64,000 nt of DNA from Eggerthellaceae bacterium (GTDB lineage: Bacteria; Actinomycetota; Coriobacteriia; Coriobacteriales; Eggerthellaceae). The translations under genes and the position numbers were made by a program. This document shows positions 36,024-43,728 of the stretch, in pieces; the stretch's first letter is position 1, and each line of letters opens with the position of its first letter. The stretch covers positions 397,119 to 461,118 of the forward strand of contig JAAVZC010000014.1 in the NCBI GenBank assembly GCA_022791455.1, read 5' to 3'. The notes beneath the pieces were generated by a model. It did not search any database, had not been told where the DNA came from, and was given only the letters and a program-made list of their open reading frames with translations.

Positions 36024-37613
36024 TCAGAACTGTGCGTACATCGGGTCTACTGGGGTGTAGGCGGCTCCGTAGGCGCCGAAGATGAGCAGCACCAGGAACA
36101 CCGCGTACCACACAATCCAGCGCACCGGCAGCTTCTGCGCGCCAATCTTGCCCACAATGTCCACACCGCGCTCCCGCAGCAGGCCCACCACCAGCAAAAC
36201 CACCACGCTCACGCCCACCACCGCGAAGTCCTTCGCATCCATGCCCAGCTTCAGCACCGTGCCGTCCGCGAACGACTCCAGGCTGAACTGCGACACCATG
36301 ATGCCGAACATGTCGAACCCAGCGTGCAGCCCATTCGCGCGGAAGAACAGCTCGCCCACCACGATGATCACCAGCGTGCGGGCAATCTGGAACGCCCGGT
36401 AACCCCAGGCCTCGCGGCTGACGCCCAGCTTCTCCGCGAGGCGCGCCGCCGAGGGCTCAATAAGGCTGCCGGCCACAATCAGCACGAAGTAGTAGATACC
36501 GAAGAACAGGTACTGGCTGCCGGCGCCGTGCCACAGGCCGTTGCCCAGCCACACGCAAATGAGCGCGAGCGAGCTGGCCAACAGCGGGCCGTAACGGTTC
36601 CCCAGCTTCTTGCGGGCGTGCTTGGTGAGGCTCTTCGCCGGCTTCGACAGCGAAACCGGGTAGTACACGTAATCGCGCAGCCAGGTGCCCAGCGTGATGT
36701 GCCACCGGTTCCAGAATCCGCCGGCGGTGCGGCTGAAAAACGGCTGGCGGAAGTTCTCGGGCAGCGTGACGCCGAAGATGCGGCCCATGCCCAGCGCCAA
36801 GTCCATGGTGCCGGAGAAATCGCAGTACAGCTGCAGGGTGTAGAGAATGGCGCCCAGAGCGATGATGCCGCCGTCGTAGCAGCCGTAGTTGTCGAACACC
36901 AGCTTCACCAGGGCGTTCAGGCGGTCGGCCACGATGATCTTCTTGCACAGGCCGTAGAGCATGCGCAGCGTGCCAGCGTACAGGTTCGCGCGCGTCACGG
37001 GGCTGCCGGCCATCAGCTGGTCGGCGGTTTGCCCGAAGCGCGCGATGGGGCCCTCCATAATCTGCGGGAAGAAGCCCAGGAACAGCGCCACTTTGCCCAG
37101 GTGCCGCTCGGCGGGGATGGTGCCGCGGAACACGTCAACCAAATACGATGCCGCCATGAGCGTGTAGAAGGAAATGCCGATGGGTGCCGCCCACACCGGC
37201 AACTCCAGATTCAGGTGAATGCCCACCAGTGCCAGCGCGCCATCGATGATGCGACCGAAGAAATGCAGGTACTTGAAGGCGGCTAGCAGCCCCAGGTTCA
37301 CCACCAGGCCGGCCACCATGACGCCCTTCATCTTGCGGGCGTAGGCAGCGCGGATGGCCTTCTTGCCGGACTGTGCCTCTTTCAGCGCCGCGTCGCGCTG
37401 GGCAATGAGCGCCCCCATTCCGCGGCCGCATACATATATAGAGAGGGTGGAAACCACGAGCGCGATGATGAGCGCGCGGCTGAGCACGAAGAAGAAGGCA
37501 TAGCTGGCCAGCAGGAGCACCACCCAGCGCCCCTTCTTCGGCACGGCAGCATAAACCACCACCGTCAGGGGCAAAAACAGCCCCAAGAACATTAACGTGA
37601 AATATGAAGTCAT
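36024..37613 (-). CDS. MBOAT O-acyltransferase (DltB/AlgI-like)
   Basis: A 529-residue polytopic membrane protein of the MBOAT family. The conserved re-entrant motif FWNRWHITLGTWLRDYVYYP and the catalytic histidine in GNGLWHGAG are present. It should accept an acyl or aminoacyl group from the carrier protein encoded 15 bp upstream and pass it through the membrane to a polymer, as DltB does with D-alanine. The start MTSYFTLMFLGLFLPLTVVV is typical for AlgI-type members. The protein is longer than typical DltB (about 400 residues) and nearer AlgI in length. Confidence 0.9.
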   Translation of the reverse strand: MTSYFTLMFLGLFLPLTVVVYAAVPKKGRWVVLLLASYAFFFVLSRALIIALVVSTLSIYVCGRGMGALIAQRDAALKEAQSGKKAIRAAYARKMKGVMVAGLVVNLGLLAAFKYLHFFGRIIDGALALVGIHLNLELPVWAAPIGISFYTLMAASYLVDVFRGTIPAERHLGKVALFLGFFPQIMEGPIARFGQTADQLMAGSPVTRANLYAGTLRMLYGLCKKIIVADRLNALVKLVFDNYGCYDGGIIALGAILYTLQLYCDFSGTMDLALGMGRIFGVTLPENFRQPFFSRTAGGFWNRWHITLGTWLRDYVYYPVSLSKPAKSLTKHARKKLGNRYGPLLASSLALICVWLGNGLWHGAGSQYLFFGIYYFVLIVAGSLIEPSAARLAEKLGVSREAWGYRAFQIARTLVIIVVGELFFRANGLHAGFDMFGIMVSQFSLESFADGTVLKLGMDAKDFAVVGVSVVVLLVVGLLRERGVDIVGKIGAQKLPVRWIVWYAVFLVLLIFGAYGAAYTPVDPMYAQF

Positions 37614-37628
37614 GGGAAAGCGGCGGGT

Positions 37629-37865
37629 TTAGTCTTCCGCGAGCCTTTGAACCATGGCGGTCAGGCCGTCGACGGAGTTGAAGTTCTCCACCACCACTTC
37701 CACAGCGGGGATGGTGATGTCGAAGGCGTCCTCCAGCTCGCTCACCAGCGCCACGATGGTCAGCGAATCCAGCACGCGGCTGTCCACCAGCGTCGTGCAA
37801 TTCTCGAAGTCGCCACCGGGGGCCAGTTCCTCCAAAATCTCGATGATCGCTTCGCGCTCTTCCAT
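37629..37865 (-). CDS. Acyl/aminoacyl carrier protein (DltC-like)
   Basis: A 78-residue four-helix carrier. The phosphopantetheine serine is in VDSRVLDSLTIVALVSELED (DSL motif). The size and acidity match DltC, which carries D-alanine as a thioester. It lies between the PLP decarboxylase and the MBOAT gene in the same direction, so it is the likely bridge between activation and transfer. GGAGG precedes ATG 37865. Confidence 0.9.
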   Translation of the reverse strand: MEEREAIIEILEELAPGGDFENCTTLVDSRVLDSLTIVALVSELEDAFDITIPAVEVVVENFNSVDGLTAMVQRLAED

Positions 37866-37910
37866 GTTTCCTCCTTAGTTTGGAATAATCGGTTGGAAGT
37901 TTACCTTAGC

Positions 37911-39116
37911 TTACAAATTTCCTTTACCCGAAAAATTCTTGGGCGTGTTGAATGGGTCGGTGGGGATGCCCTCGCGCACCAGCTGGCAGGTGCCATCGGC
38001 GCGGGCGAACACCACTTTGGGCAGGTCACGCGAGAGGAAGAGCGAAATGCCCTCCGTCATGCAGTAAGCGCCGGTGCGGTCGAAGGCGATCACGTCGCCC
38101 GGGGCCAAGTCGACCGCCGGCACCCCCTTCGCCAAAAAGTCGTTGGTAGTGCACAGGCTCCCGCAAATGTTCCAAGGCTGGGCACCCTCTTCGCAATCCC
38201 CCCGACCCAGTTGGCGGCAGGGGGGTTGGCGCATGACCAGGCCGCCGCCGTAGTAGACCATCTGGTGCTTGCCGCCGTCCACGATGGCGTAGTTCTCGCC
38301 CTTGTTAGTCTTCGTATCCACCACGCCGGTGATGTAGCTGCCGCAACTGGCCACCAGGCTGCGGCCAATCTCCAGCGTGAGCGGCCCTTGGAAGGCCATG
38401 CCCTCCAGCAGCGCCGACACTTCCGCCAGAAGCGCCCGCTCGCCGGCCTCGTCGTAGTCGTCGAAGTATTCCACGGGAAGGCCCGGGCCGAACTCGAATT
38501 CCCGCACCTCGAAGCCGTAGTCTTCCCGCAGCGCCGCAATGAGCGCATCCGCGGCCGCCAGCTCCTTCGCCGTGCGCCGCGCCTTGGTCTTCTGAGTGCC
38601 GGAAAACACCTGCAGGCCGCAAATATCCACCGCCGGGTCGGTGCCGTAATCCGCGATGATCTGCCGCACCACGCTTTCGTCCATGCCGAACTGCGTGCCG
38701 GTGGTCACCCGCAAAAGCAGCGGCAAACGGCGGTCGAATTCCTTCGCCAGCCGATACAGCAGCTGAAACTGCCCGAACGATTCCACGGTGTAGCGATGAA
38801 TGGGCGCGCCGACTTCAATCAGCGGGCGCAGCGTGGCCTCGTCCTTGTAGACGCCGGACAGCACCACTTCCTCGGGCGCTACGCCCACCGCGCGGCAGAT
38901 GTTCAGCTCGCCGGGCGAGCACACCTCGAACCGGTGCACCTCCGAGCTGATCAGCGGAATGGCGAAGGGGTTCGCCTTCACCGCGAAGCACAGCGTGGCC
39001 CGCGCCGGCAGGTTCTCGCGCAGAAACGCCACGCGCGCATGAAGGTCGGCCTCGTCGAACACAAACGCCGGAGTTCCGAACTCCCGCGCAATGTCCATCA
39101 ACTTCTCATCGTTCAC
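37911..39116 (-). CDS. PLP-dependent decarboxylase of the LysA/ornithine decarboxylase fold (BtrK-like)
   Basis: A 401-residue fold-type III PLP enzyme. The PLP lysine is in LCFAVKANPF; the phosphate-binding Gly motif is close to GPGLPVEYF. The substrate/dimer residues are in ICGSLCTTNDFLAKG (Cys and Asp kept) and TGAYCMTEGISLFLSRDLP. The LysA serine motif HxGSQ is replaced by VFSGTQ. Its position between an adenylation enzyme and a carrier protein recalls BtrK, which decarboxylates an acyl-carrier-bound glutamyl group, and exosortase-linked ligase/decarboxylase/carrier sets. It might instead make a free amino acid. GTG 39116 follows AGGA. Confidence 0.8.
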   Translation of the reverse strand: MNDEKLMDIAREFGTPAFVFDEADLHARVAFLRENLPARATLCFAVKANPFAIPLISSEVHRFEVCSPGELNICRAVGVAPEEVVLSGVYKDEATLRPLIEVGAPIHRYTVESFGQFQLLYRLAKEFDRRLPLLLRVTTGTQFGMDESVVRQIIADYGTDPAVDICGLQVFSGTQKTKARRTAKELAAADALIAALREDYGFEVREFEFGPGLPVEYFDDYDEAGERALLAEVSALLEGMAFQGPLTLEIGRSLVASCGSYITGVVDTKTNKGENYAIVDGGKHQMVYYGGGLVMRQPPCRQLGRGDCEEGAQPWNICGSLCTTNDFLAKGVPAVDLAPGDVIAFDRTGAYCMTEGISLFLSRDLPKVVFARADGTCQLVREGIPTDPFNTPKNFSGKGNL

Positions 39117-39397
39117 TTCTGGTCCTATCGTTCAGTTCTCTTCGTCATCTCGAGCGGCATGTGCAGCCGCTTCCCCCACGTCATCTCGAGCGGAGCGCGT
39201 AGCGCGCAGTCGAGAGATCTTCGCGGCCCCTGCAGCGTTCTCGGAAGTCGGGAAGATCTCTCCACTCCGGCCCTTCGGGCCTCCGGTCGAGATGACGGAG
39301 GTAGGGTATCCTTCGGGCCTCCGGTCGAGATGACGGAGGTAGGGTATCCTTCGGGCCTCCGGTCGAGATGACGAGGGAGGGGATCACTTCTGGTCCT
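39113..39397. repeat. Repeat block flanked by a 14-bp direct duplication
   Basis: TCACTTCTGGTCCT occurs at 39113-39126 and again at 39384-39397. Between them are a partial GTCATCTCGAGC unit (39143), a 119-bp composite (39180-39298) and two further 38-bp tandem copies of its ending. One copy of the 14-mer carries the stop codon of the adenylation gene and the other carries the start codon and ribosome site of the decarboxylase gene. Confidence 0.9.
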
Positions 39398-40964
39398 TCT
39401 TTCGGGTGGCGAGGCGGGCTTTTCGAGCGGCTGCGGCTTCTCGGCTTTTCTCCAGGAGCGCGCGGCGGTCTACCTTGCCGTTCTTGGTGAGCGGCATGGC
39501 CTCGATGGGCAGAATCTTGGAGGGAAGCATGAAGATGGGCAGCGTCTGCAGCACGTGATCGCGAATGGCGCGCGCCTCCGCTTCGCCCTCGTAGAAGGCG
39601 ATGAGCCGCTGCTTATCGTGGTCGTACACGCAACGGCAGCGCAGCACGCCGGGCACCCCTTCCAGGGCGCGGTCCACTTCCTCTAGCTCGATGCGATGGC
39701 CCTGATGCTTGATCTGGTTGTCGATGCGCCCCTTGTAGAACAGCTCGCCCGCTTCGTCGAACGCGGCCAGGTCGCCGGTGCGATACACGCGGTCGGGGAA
39801 GCGGTTGTGCAGCGGGTTCTGGCAGAACACCTCGGCGGTCTTGGCGGGGTTCGCCACATAGCCCAGCGCCAGCGAGTCGCCGCGCACGAGGATCTCCCCC
39901 TCCGCGCCGGGCTCGGTAACGGCGCGGCCTTCGCCATCCACCAGCAGAATTTCGCGATGGGCGAACGGCACCCCCAGCGGCAGGCCGTCCGGGTATTCGC
40001 GGGCCGGATCCACCACGTGGTAGAGGCAGTTGCAGGTGATCTCGGTGGGGCCGTACAGGTTTACGAAGGTGGCCTGCGGCACGGCGGCCATCCAGGCGCG
40101 CAGGTGGCTGATGGGCATCACCTCGCCGCTGAACAGCACGCGGCGCACCGTGGGGAAGCTGTGGCCGTCCAGGCCGTGCAAGCTGGTGATCAGGCATAAC
40201 GCCGCCACCGCCCAGGTCATGTTGGTAATGTCGCGGCCGGCCAGATACTCCATAAGGGCGGCCGGCGCCGAGAACAGCGCGCGGGGCACCACCACCAGCG
40301 TGCTGCCGGTGGCCAGGGCGCCGTAAATGTCCTTCACGGACACGTCGAAGTCGAAGGGGGCCTGGTTGGCGATGCGCTCGTCTTCGCCGAAGCCGAAACG
40401 GGCCACGAAGTCGTCGATGAAGTCGATCACCGCGCGATGGCTCACCGCCACGCCCTTCGGCACGCCGGTAGAACCAGAGGTGAACAGCACGTACACCGGG
40501 TCGGCGTCGGTGGCTGCGGCGCGCGCAGCGGCCAGCGCCTCGGAGTCAACGGAAGAAGAAAGCAAATCTGCCGCAAGGGTCAGCTTCGCGCCACTCCCCT
40601 CCAGCGCCGCCTGCGCCAGCGGAAGCGTTTCCTCGCTCACCACCACAATGGGGTCTTCCAAAACGCCGGCGATCAACGCCAGCCGCTCGGCGGGAATATG
40701 CGGGTCAACTGGCACGTAAAAGCCGCCCGCTTGCAGCGCGCCCATCATGACGGCCAGCGCGTCGATGCCTTTCTCCATGAAGATCATCACGGCGCGGTGC
40801 TGCGCCCCGAAGGCCGCCAGCCCGCTGCCCGCGCGCTGCGAAAGCTCCAGCAGTTCGCCATAGGAACAGCGACGATCTTCTTCCTCGACGGCGCATTTCT
40901 CGGGGTGTCGCCGGACGTCTTCCTCCAGGTACGCGAGAACGTTTCGTTGGCAATCCACGCCCAA
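39384..40964 (-). CDS. DltA-like amino acid adenylation enzyme
   Basis: A 526-residue AMP-forming enzyme that activates an amino acid and loads it on a carrier protein. Core motifs in order: LFTSGSTGVPKGV, NQAPFDFDVSVKDIYGAL, LYGPTEITCNC, YRTGDLA, IKHQGHRIELEEVD and the catalytic lysine in PLTKNGKVDRRAL. The Asp of FDVSV, which binds the alpha-amino group, is present as in DltA and peptide synthetases. The residue matching the DltA stereoselectivity cysteine (CGEV) is serine here (FSGEVMP). TTG 40964 has an AAGG site at 6 bases, and GTG 40958 is an alternative. It is the first gene of the operon. Confidence 0.88.
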   Translation of the reverse strand: MGVDCQRNVLAYLEEDVRRHPEKCAVEEEDRRCSYGELLELSQRAGSGLAAFGAQHRAVMIFMEKGIDALAVMMGALQAGGFYVPVDPHIPAERLALIAGVLEDPIVVVSEETLPLAQAALEGSGAKLTLAADLLSSSVDSEALAAARAAATDADPVYVLFTSGSTGVPKGVAVSHRAVIDFIDDFVARFGFGEDERIANQAPFDFDVSVKDIYGALATGSTLVVVPRALFSAPAALMEYLAGRDITNMTWAVAALCLITSLHGLDGHSFPTVRRVLFSGEVMPISHLRAWMAAVPQATFVNLYGPTEITCNCLYHVVDPAREYPDGLPLGVPFAHREILLVDGEGRAVTEPGAEGEILVRGDSLALGYVANPAKTAEVFCQNPLHNRFPDRVYRTGDLAAFDEAGELFYKGRIDNQIKHQGHRIELEEVDRALEGVPGVLRCRCVYDHDKQRLIAFYEGEAEARAIRDHVLQTLPIFMLPSKILPIEAMPLTKNGKVDRRALLEKSREAAAARKARLATRKKDQK

Positions 40965-41052
40965 AGCCTGCCTTCCATAACAACGCGTAATGCGGTCATA
41001 TAACCTAAACGCGTCAATGCTAGCAAATGTGACAGGATTTGGACCTTAAGTT

Positions 41053-41069
41053 TGCCTTACCTAAGGGCA
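41053..41069. promoter_or_regulatory. MerR-like dyad upstream of the dlt-like operon
   Basis: TGCCTTACCTAAGGGCA is a near-palindrome about 90 bp upstream of the adenylation gene start. It resembles the dyad at 44569-44585 on the other side of the MerR-type gene (both contain CCTWAGG or its complement). The rest of 40965-41350 holds only repeats. Confidence 0.4.
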
Positions 41070-41152
41070 GGCGGCGCTGACCAGGCCCTTTGTTCCGCAA
41101 CAATTCCGCAACACCCCGCGAGCGGAGGGGGATTGGAGGCGGGAGCGCCCTC

Positions 41153-41342
41153 GTCATCTCGAGCGGAGCGCGCAGCGCGGAGTCGAGAGATCTTCGCGAC
41201 TCCTGCAGCGTTCTCGGAGGTCGGGAAGATCTCTCCACTCCGGCCCTTCGGGCCTCCGGTCGAGATGACGAGGGGGCGGCGCATTCGGCCTCCAGTCGAG
41301 ATGACGAGGGGGCGGCGCATTCGGCCTCCGGTCGAGATGACG
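41153..41342. repeat. Composite repeat with tandem 36-bp endings
   Basis: A 118-bp composite (41153-41270) like those at 12721 and 39180 is followed by two more 36-bp units ending GTCGAGATGACGAGG. Confidence 0.9.
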
Positions 41343-41350
41343 AGGAAAGG

Positions 41351-42265
41351 CTAGGAGGGGTCGTTCTCTACTTGTTTTCGCCTTACGGGGATGCTGTAGC
41401 GGGAGAAGCTGTCTAGGTTTTGGTTGAAGAAGCGGCTGAAGCGGCTGATGGCTTCGCAGTAGGGCTGGCCGCAGGGCTCCAGGCCGTTTTCCTTGATGAA
41501 GGCGAGCAGCTTGCCGAAGCGCTCCGTGTCGCGGCCGCCGCCCTCGTCGTCGTAGCCCTGCTCAATGTAGAGGCTGGCATTCATGCCGCCCGGAAGTACC
41601 TCCGCCTGGTCGTACAGTTCGCCAAACGAAGGGTCCACCAGCACGAACAGCCGGTCAACGTAGCTGCACGGGCCGCCCGCCCGCTCGAGCGAGGTGATGA
41701 ACCCCACGTTGCGGAACAGCGAAAGCGGCAGCCCCCGCTCCACAATCTCCTGCTTCACGAAGCGCAGCTCCCATTCCCACATATCGCTCACGGAAAGATC
41801 GCTCGCTTTCGGTACCTCGCGGAAGGGCGTCATATCGAAGGTGATGATGCGGCGCTCCGGCAGCTGCACGAGCATCGGATGGTCCGGAAGCGGTCGATTC
41901 TCGAACGCGCGACAGTCCTTCACCAGCGCTTCCGCCAGCTGCCGCGACACCTCCAGCTCGCGAATCTGCTGCTGAATGGAAGCTAGCTGCTCTTGGGCAC
42001 GCTGCTCCAAATGCTCGATGCTCTTGTCCTCGTCAATCTCGGCAATGTCGTCCAGCGAAAACCCGATGCCGCGCAAATGCGTCACCATGTCCAACTTCGT
42101 GGACTGCAAAATGTCGTAGTACCGAAACCCGGTTTCCTCGTCCACGTCACTGGGCACCAGAATTCCCTTTTTCTGGTAGAACCGCAGCGTTTTCTCGGTC
42201 ACGCAGTTGGCGCGCGCCATTTGTCCGCAGGTCAGTCGCCTGCGCAGTTCCCTTTGCTTTGCCAT
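41351..42265 (-). CDS. MerR-family regulator with large effector domain (paralogue 1)
   Basis: A 304-residue protein. The MerR winged helix is RLTCGQMARANCVTEKTLRF followed by YQKKGILVPSDVDEETGFRY, then a dimerising coiled coil and a 170-residue C-terminal domain like GyrI/BltR-type small-molecule sensors. The gene follows the two-rhodanese operon by 21 bp in the same direction and has only a weak GGGGGG ribosome site. It is a clear paralogue of the 53538-54437 protein, which sits by the second heme-molybdopterin module. It probably activates the neighbouring exported-enzyme operon. Confidence 0.88.
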   Translation of the reverse strand: MAKQRELRRRLTCGQMARANCVTEKTLRFYQKKGILVPSDVDEETGFRYYDILQSTKLDMVTHLRGIGFSLDDIAEIDEDKSIEHLEQRAQEQLASIQQQIRELEVSRQLAEALVKDCRAFENRPLPDHPMLVQLPERRIITFDMTPFREVPKASDLSVSDMWEWELRFVKQEIVERGLPLSLFRNVGFITSLERAGGPCSYVDRLFVLVDPSFGELYDQAEVLPGGMNASLYIEQGYDDEGGGRDTERFGKLLAFIKENGLEPCGQPYCEAISRFSRFFNQNLDSFSRYSIPVRRKQVENDPS

Positions 42266-42286
42266 ATCAGACCCCCCTGATGTTCG

Positions 42287-42832
42287 TTAACAGGCGTATT
42301 CGCTATTGGATTCCGTGGGATAACCGGCCTTTACCCAAGCTTGCACACCTCCTTCCACCACGCGGATGGAGTCGGGCGAAAACCCGTTCTGCAGCAGCAC
42401 GTTGTACTCCGGCGCCAGATCGGTCGTGTCCGAGCCAATCAGCACTACCGGCTTGTCAGTGGGAACCTCGCGCAGGCGCAGCTCGAACTGCTGACCGGCG
42501 GGCAGGTTCTTCGAGCCGGGAATCATCATGGAGGTGTAGCCGGCGCGACTGCGCACGTCCACCACCGTCACGTCGTCGCCCGCGTCCAGCATGCCGTGCA
42601 GGTCATCGACGCTGATGACCGCGTTCTCGGGAATGGCGGAAGCGGTGGCGGCGCCGTCCTGCGAAGAAGCGTCCCCTTCGCTCGGAGCGCCGTCGACCGC
42701 CGGTTGCTCCTGGGTCGCGGCCCCTTCGCCCTCCGGCGCGCCACTGCCCGACGCGCAGCCCGCCAGCGGCACCAAGGCCATCAGCCCCGCCAGCGCCAAA
42801 GCAGCTCCTCGCGTTTTGGTTACGTGTCTCAT
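42287..42832 (-). CDS. Rhodanese-like lipoprotein lacking the catalytic cysteine
   Basis: A 181-residue protein. A lipoprotein signal ends PLAGC, then an acidic Ala/Glu linker and one rhodanese domain (VTVVDVRSRAGYTSMMIPGS, VVEGGVQAWVKAGYP). The active-site loop reads VVLIGSDTTDLA, so the usual cysteine is replaced by serine. It is probably non-catalytic or binds rather than transfers sulfane sulfur. It is last of three exported-enzyme genes and begins 24 bp after the active rhodanese gene. Confidence 0.85.
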   Translation of the reverse strand: MRHVTKTRGAALALAGLMALVPLAGCASGSGAPEGEGAATQEQPAVDGAPSEGDASSQDGAATASAIPENAVISVDDLHGMLDAGDDVTVVDVRSRAGYTSMMIPGSKNLPAGQQFELRLREVPTDKPVVLIGSDTTDLAPEYNVLLQNGFSPDSIRVVEGGVQAWVKAGYPTESNSEYAC

Positions 42833-42856
42833 GCGGGTTTCCTTTCTCGCCCGGCC

Positions 42857-43714
42857 CTAGGCCACCGGCGTCAACGCGTCGAAGTCGATTTCGGCATAGT
42901 CGGCGCGCCAGAACATGTAGGTGGCGCGGTCGTTTTCGTCGTAGGCAATCAGCTGCACCGGGAAGTTGCCGGTGTAATCCCACTGGCCGCCCACGTTGTA
43001 CACGCGCTCGGCGTCCCAGCCCAGGTAGATGAGCAACTGCCGCGTCATGCCGGCATAGCCGCCCGCGCCGCACATGATGAGCAGCGGGCAATCCTTAGGG
43101 AACAGGTCGTCCAGAATCTGGCGGCTCTGCTCGTAGTTCGGCGCCGCATGACGCACGGTGCCATCTTCGCCCCACTCCACCGTGAACAGGCAGTTCCCCG
43201 TGTAGGCGTTACTCACCGGCAGCGGCTGCAGGGTGCCCACGTAGGGGAAGGGCACCACCTTGAAGCCCTCCAGCGTCATGTCCATGTTCGCGTGGCCGCC
43301 AATTTCCTCGTAACGGGCCGGGTCCATGAGCATGCGGGCGTCGCGGTAGGCCACGCCGGGCAGGTTCAGGTACTGGTCGATGGTGGTCATGTTGATGTTC
43401 TTATCAATGCCGAAGGGGTTGTCGGGGTCGGGGTCGGCCGGCGGAAGCAGAGCCGCGGCGTCCTTCCCCAGCTGCGCCACGTCTTGGCGAATGGAGTCCA
43501 GCGCGGGCGATTCCGACTCCGGGGCCGCTGCGTCCGGAGCGGCGGCGCTATCGGCCTGGTCATCAGCCGACGAAGCCTCCCCTTCCGCAGGAGCTCCCTG
43601 CCCCGCCGCGCATCCGGCCATGGCGAACACCGTCCCCACGCCCGCCGCCGCACACGCCCCCAAAAACGTGCGCCGATTGATAGAAGAACTTACCTGATAA
43701 GTGTTGTTTGTCAT
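42857..43714 (-). CDS. Tat-exported rhodanese-like lipoprotein with intact cysteine
   Basis: A 285-residue protein. A twin-arginine signal (NRRTFLGACAAAGVG) ends in lipobox MAGC, followed by a linker and a rhodanese fold with active loop LLIMCGAGGYAGMTRQLLIY. The cysteine is present, so persulfide transfer is possible. ATG 43714 has an AAGGAAC site; a longer frame running into the upstream gene is rejected. It lies between the isochorismatase-like gene and the cysteine-less rhodanese. Confidence 0.88.
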   Translation of the reverse strand: MTNNTYQVSSSINRRTFLGACAAAGVGTVFAMAGCAAGQGAPAEGEASSADDQADSAAAPDAAAPESESPALDSIRQDVAQLGKDAAALLPPADPDPDNPFGIDKNINMTTIDQYLNLPGVAYRDARMLMDPARYEEIGGHANMDMTLEGFKVVPFPYVGTLQPLPVSNAYTGNCLFTVEWGEDGTVRHAAPNYEQSRQILDDLFPKDCPLLIMCGAGGYAGMTRQLLIYLGWDAERVYNVGGQWDYTGNFPVQLIAYDENDRATYMFWRADYAEIDFDALTPVA

Positions 43715-43728
43715 GATTGTTCCTTCGC

